Shown piece by piece: positions 45,485-47,210 of a stretch of DNA of 47,210 bases. Positions within the stretch are counted from its first letter, which is position 1; the number at the start of each line of letters is the position of its first letter. The position numbers and the translations under genes were made by a program. Under the pieces are notes generated by a model. The model was not told the origin of the DNA. It saw only the letters and a list, made by a program, of their open reading frames with translations, and searched no databases. Source of the stretch: Gammaproteobacteria bacterium (lineage in GTDB: Bacteria > Pseudomonadota > Gammaproteobacteria > Nitrosococcales > Methylophagaceae); NCBI GenBank assembly GCA_029210875.1, contig JARGFJ010000019.1, positions 1-47,210 of the forward strand. Reading direction: 5' to 3'.

Positions 45485-45796
45485 ATGTCTGAAATAAATA
45501 ACATAAAAACATCGAATCAAGCGCTGTTGAATTCGACGCGAGACGTCAAAACACGCAACATCAATAATGATTCAACGCAATCTCGAGATGTGTCTGAAAA
45601 ATCGAGTTCTAATGACAAAGTGAGTTTGACTGAAACAGCGACTCAATTACAGTCATTACGACAAGCGATTGCTGATTCCCCAGAAGTCAATACAGATCGT
45701 GTAGCCGCCTTACGTGCCGCTATTGCTGATGGTTCATATGAAGTTGATAGTGAAACACTGGCACAAAATCTAATTAATTCTGACAATCAATTTTAA
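45485..45796 (+). CDS. flgM: Anti-sigma-28 factor FlgM
   Basis: It binds and holds FliA until the hook is complete, when it is exported. The 103 residues are largely disordered at the N-terminus. The C-terminal helical FliA-binding segment is visible (about 52-100: KVSLTETATQLQSLRQAI and VDTERVAALRAAIADGSYEV-like, here NTDRVAALRAAIADGSYEVD). I start at the ATG at 45485 after GTGGAG; the frame is open for 14 codons upstream without support. flgN follows after 15 bases. Confidence 0.93.
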   Translation: MSEINNIKTSNQALLNSTRDVKTRNINNDSTQSRDVSEKSSSNDKVSLTETATQLQSLRQAIADSPEVNTDRVAALRAAIADGSYEVDSETLAQNLINSDNQF

Positions 45797-45811
45797 CGCA
45801 GGAAATCAGAC

Positions 45812-46300
45812 ATGGCGACAACATCATCACACTCTTTATTATCTGTATTACAAGCTGAGCACCGAGTTGCCTCACAATTATTAGATATTCTTCTGAGCGA
45901 GCGTGATGCATTACGAAAGTCAGAGTCAGATACGATTACTGCGATGACTGCTAAAAAGCAGCCTTTAACGGTTCAATTGGAACAGCTAGGTCGGCAACGT
46001 GAAGCGATTTTGCAATCCGAAGGTTTTTCATCAGGGAAGGATGGATTAGAAGCGTTTATTGCAAATCAGGACATCACGCAACAAACCCAATTAAATACCG
46101 TTTTAGAGCAACTACGTAGCGTTGGCACTGCCTGTCGAGATAATAATCAAATCAATGGCGGTATCGTTAATGTCAATCGTCAATACCTTCACCGTGCAAT
46201 GAGTGTTTTACGTGGGCGTGACACCAATATCACATCTTATGGTCCAGGTGGTGAATATACAAGCTCAGTCGTACGTCAACCATTGCTTGGTAGAGTCTAA
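45812..46300 (+). CDS. flgN: Flagellar hook-filament chaperone FlgN
   Basis: This cytoplasmic chaperone is for the hook-associated proteins FlgK and FlgL. The 162-residue, mostly helical protein has the FlgN pattern: an N-terminal helix LQAEHRVASQLLDILLSERDAL, a second long helix around 40-70, and a C-terminal helix NVNRQYLHRAMSVLRG. The C-terminus is Gly/Ser-rich and probably flexible. It is the last gene of flgA-flgM-flgN, and the repeat block at 46305-46520 follows. Confidence 0.92.
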   Translation: MATTSSHSLLSVLQAEHRVASQLLDILLSERDALRKSESDTITAMTAKKQPLTVQLEQLGRQREAILQSEGFSSGKDGLEAFIANQDITQQTQLNTVLEQLRSVGTACRDNNQINGGIVNVNRQYLHRAMSVLRGRDTNITSYGPGGEYTSSVVRQPLLGRV

Positions 46301-46304
46301 GTCG

Positions 46305-46520
46305 AACCCACAGCACCATCATCATCATAGGTCGGATTTTATGACCATGGATGGTCGGTATGCCGAAAATGCAGGAGCAATTTTCGGTCAACCCGACAAT
46401 CTAAGTGTTCGGTTAACACTGAACCCACAACACCATCATGGTAGGTCGGGTTTCAACCCGACAATCTAAGTGTTCGGTTAACACCGAACCCACAACATCA
46501 CCATCGTCGGGTTTTAACCC
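46305..46520. repeat. Tandem 65-bp palindromic intergenic repeats
   Basis: Two near-identical units start with AACCCGACAATCTAAGTG at 46390 and 46455 (period 65) and a partial one precedes them (about 46305-46335). Each unit carries two palindromes: GTTCGG...CCGAAC and GTCGGGTT-TC-AACCCGAC. These are REP-like and may act as a terminator for flgN. They are not CRISPR: units abut and contain no unique spacers. Confidence 0.8.
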
Positions 46521-46527
46521 AACAGCC

Positions 46528-47055
46528 TCACGGGTGTTTAGCAAACTGTTTTTCTGTTGCTATTAATCTATGCTTACGAACGTGTCCCCAACGATAACCG
46601 GATATCGTGCCATCAGCTCTAACAACACGATGACATGGAATTAGGATAGCAATCTGATTTGCACCACAGGCATTCGCTACTGCTCGAACAGCTTTGGGTT
46701 TACCGATACGTTGAGCTAACTGACTATAGCTAATCGTGTTGCCAATAGAAATTGATTGTAAGGTTGTCCAAACCTGTTGTTGAAAAGACGTGCCTTGCAT
46801 ATCGATATGATATGAAAATGTGTGGGTAGGATCATCAATCAATTTGATGATGTCTGTGATGATCTCGGCAAGCGGTAATGTGTCATTGACCAGGATGGTG
46901 TTGGGATAGGTCTGTTTAAGCTGGAGCGCAAGCTGTTCACTATCATCTCCCAGAAAAACAGCACAAATACCTTGTTCACTGCAAGCAACCAGAATATTAC
47001 CTAATGAACAGCAATCAGTTATAAAATAAATAATTTTATTATGATCGCTATTCAT
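46528..47055 (-). CDS. Methylated-DNA--protein-cysteine methyltransferase, Ada C-terminal type
   Basis: This suicide enzyme transfers methyl from O6-methylguanine to its own Cys. The 175 residues start at the ATG at 47055 (a GTG two codons upstream is the alternative). The N-terminal ribonuclease-H-like domain (about 10-85) precedes the methyltransferase domain with the active site PCHRVV (Cys141), the helix KAVRAVANACGANQ carrying the Arg finger, and SGYRWG, which is more like the C-terminal half of Ada than Ogt. The Ada DNA-binding/AraC half is absent, so it is not the adaptive-response regulator. It is monocistronic. Confidence 0.93.
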   Translation of the reverse strand: MNSDHNKIIYFITDCCSLGNILVACSEQGICAVFLGDDSEQLALQLKQTYPNTILVNDTLPLAEIITDIIKLIDDPTHTFSYHIDMQGTSFQQQVWTTLQSISIGNTISYSQLAQRIGKPKAVRAVANACGANQIAILIPCHRVVRADGTISGYRWGHVRKHRLIATEKQFAKHP

Positions 47056-47148
47056 ACCCACAACGGTCTAATTATCGTTTGTTGTATGAGTTAATAATTC
47101 GGTAAAGTCTTTAAACATAACAGGTTTACTAAATAACCTGAGATCGGT

Positions 47149-47210
47149 TTAAGAGACGACCATCATCTTAAATTCTTCACTAGTAATTTTCAGTGATGGC
47201 TTGTTCTCTT
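47149..47210 (-). CDS. Possible C-terminal end of a gene running out of the window
   Basis: On the minus strand, an uninterrupted frame enters at the window edge and ends with TAA at 47149-47151, giving KPSLKITSEEFKMMVVS. The amino acid composition looks coding, but nineteen codons cannot prove it, and no family is recognisable. Confidence 0.3.
   Translation of the reverse strand, partial: ENKPSLKITSEEFKMMVVS

Overview
The window is chromosomal DNA of a moderately AT-rich gammaproteobacterium. The evidence is the canonical yrbG-kdsD-kdsC-lptC-lptA-lptB order, a guaB-guaA pair divergent from xseA, prlC, mlaA, and a polar-flagellum block of cheV, flgA, flgM and flgN with recognisable sigma-54 and sigma-28 promoters. 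A Methylophaga/Piscirickettsiaceae-like host is my best guess. That is inference from gene content; no 16S or other marker settles it.

Layout. 1-3.9 kb: a duplicated segment carrying a transposase-element end, an N-terminally shortened 7TM diguanylate cyclase, an RMND1/DUF155 protein, a small membrane protein and a Sel1-repeat protein. 3.9-9.5 kb: guaA and guaB (minus), xseA and an M23 peptidase (plus). 9.5-15 kb: the LPS transport/Kdo block (minus), in which LptA carries an extra C-terminal SH3 domain, followed by mlaA. 15-20.5 kb: a GT4 glycosyltransferase with an LpxH-like phosphoesterase, prlC, and a soluble PAS-PAS chemoreceptor.

20.6-24.4 kb is accessory DNA. A REP-associated (Y1) transposase element has cut into the distal end of a small chromosomal integron. 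The integron has a broken intI (plus strand), an attI-like region with a direct repeat, one cassette encoding a secreted Gly-rich repeat protein, a textbook complete attC, and a second cassette with two uncharacterised membrane-anchored proteins. One of these two has PD-(D/E)XK nuclease-like motifs. A truncated attC abuts the transposase element.

24.4-28.2 kb: ubiD, a DUF2846 lipoprotein, a DUF808 membrane protein, gloA, and a gene-poor stretch with possible gene relics. 28.2-36.6 kb is a molybdenum/tungsten island: a TonB-dependent receptor, a membrane protein and a TiaS-like protein on the minus strand behind a ModE-type operator; a ModE lacking its oxyanion-binding domain, with moaE and moaD; divergent moaC; a second ModE-like regulator fused to a periplasmic-binding-protein-like domain; and, divergent from it across two matched dyads, an OprO/P-type porin and a TupA tungstate-binding protein without tupB/tupC. 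Together these suggest a regulated route for oxyanion passage across the outer membrane feeding molybdopterin cofactor synthesis.

36.6-43.2 kb: an acidic repeat lipoprotein, a DUF2333 protein, and a four-gene Gld-like ABC system (ATPase, permease, GldG-like, DUF4340). 43.2-46.3 kb: cheV, a MITE-like element, flgA, flgM and flgN. The window ends with intergenic 65-bp repeats, a stand-alone Ada-type DNA methyltransferase, and possibly the tail of another minus-strand gene.

The two parts most worth following up are the relic integron with its two-gene membrane cassette and the ModE-linked TonB receptor/porin/TupA island.
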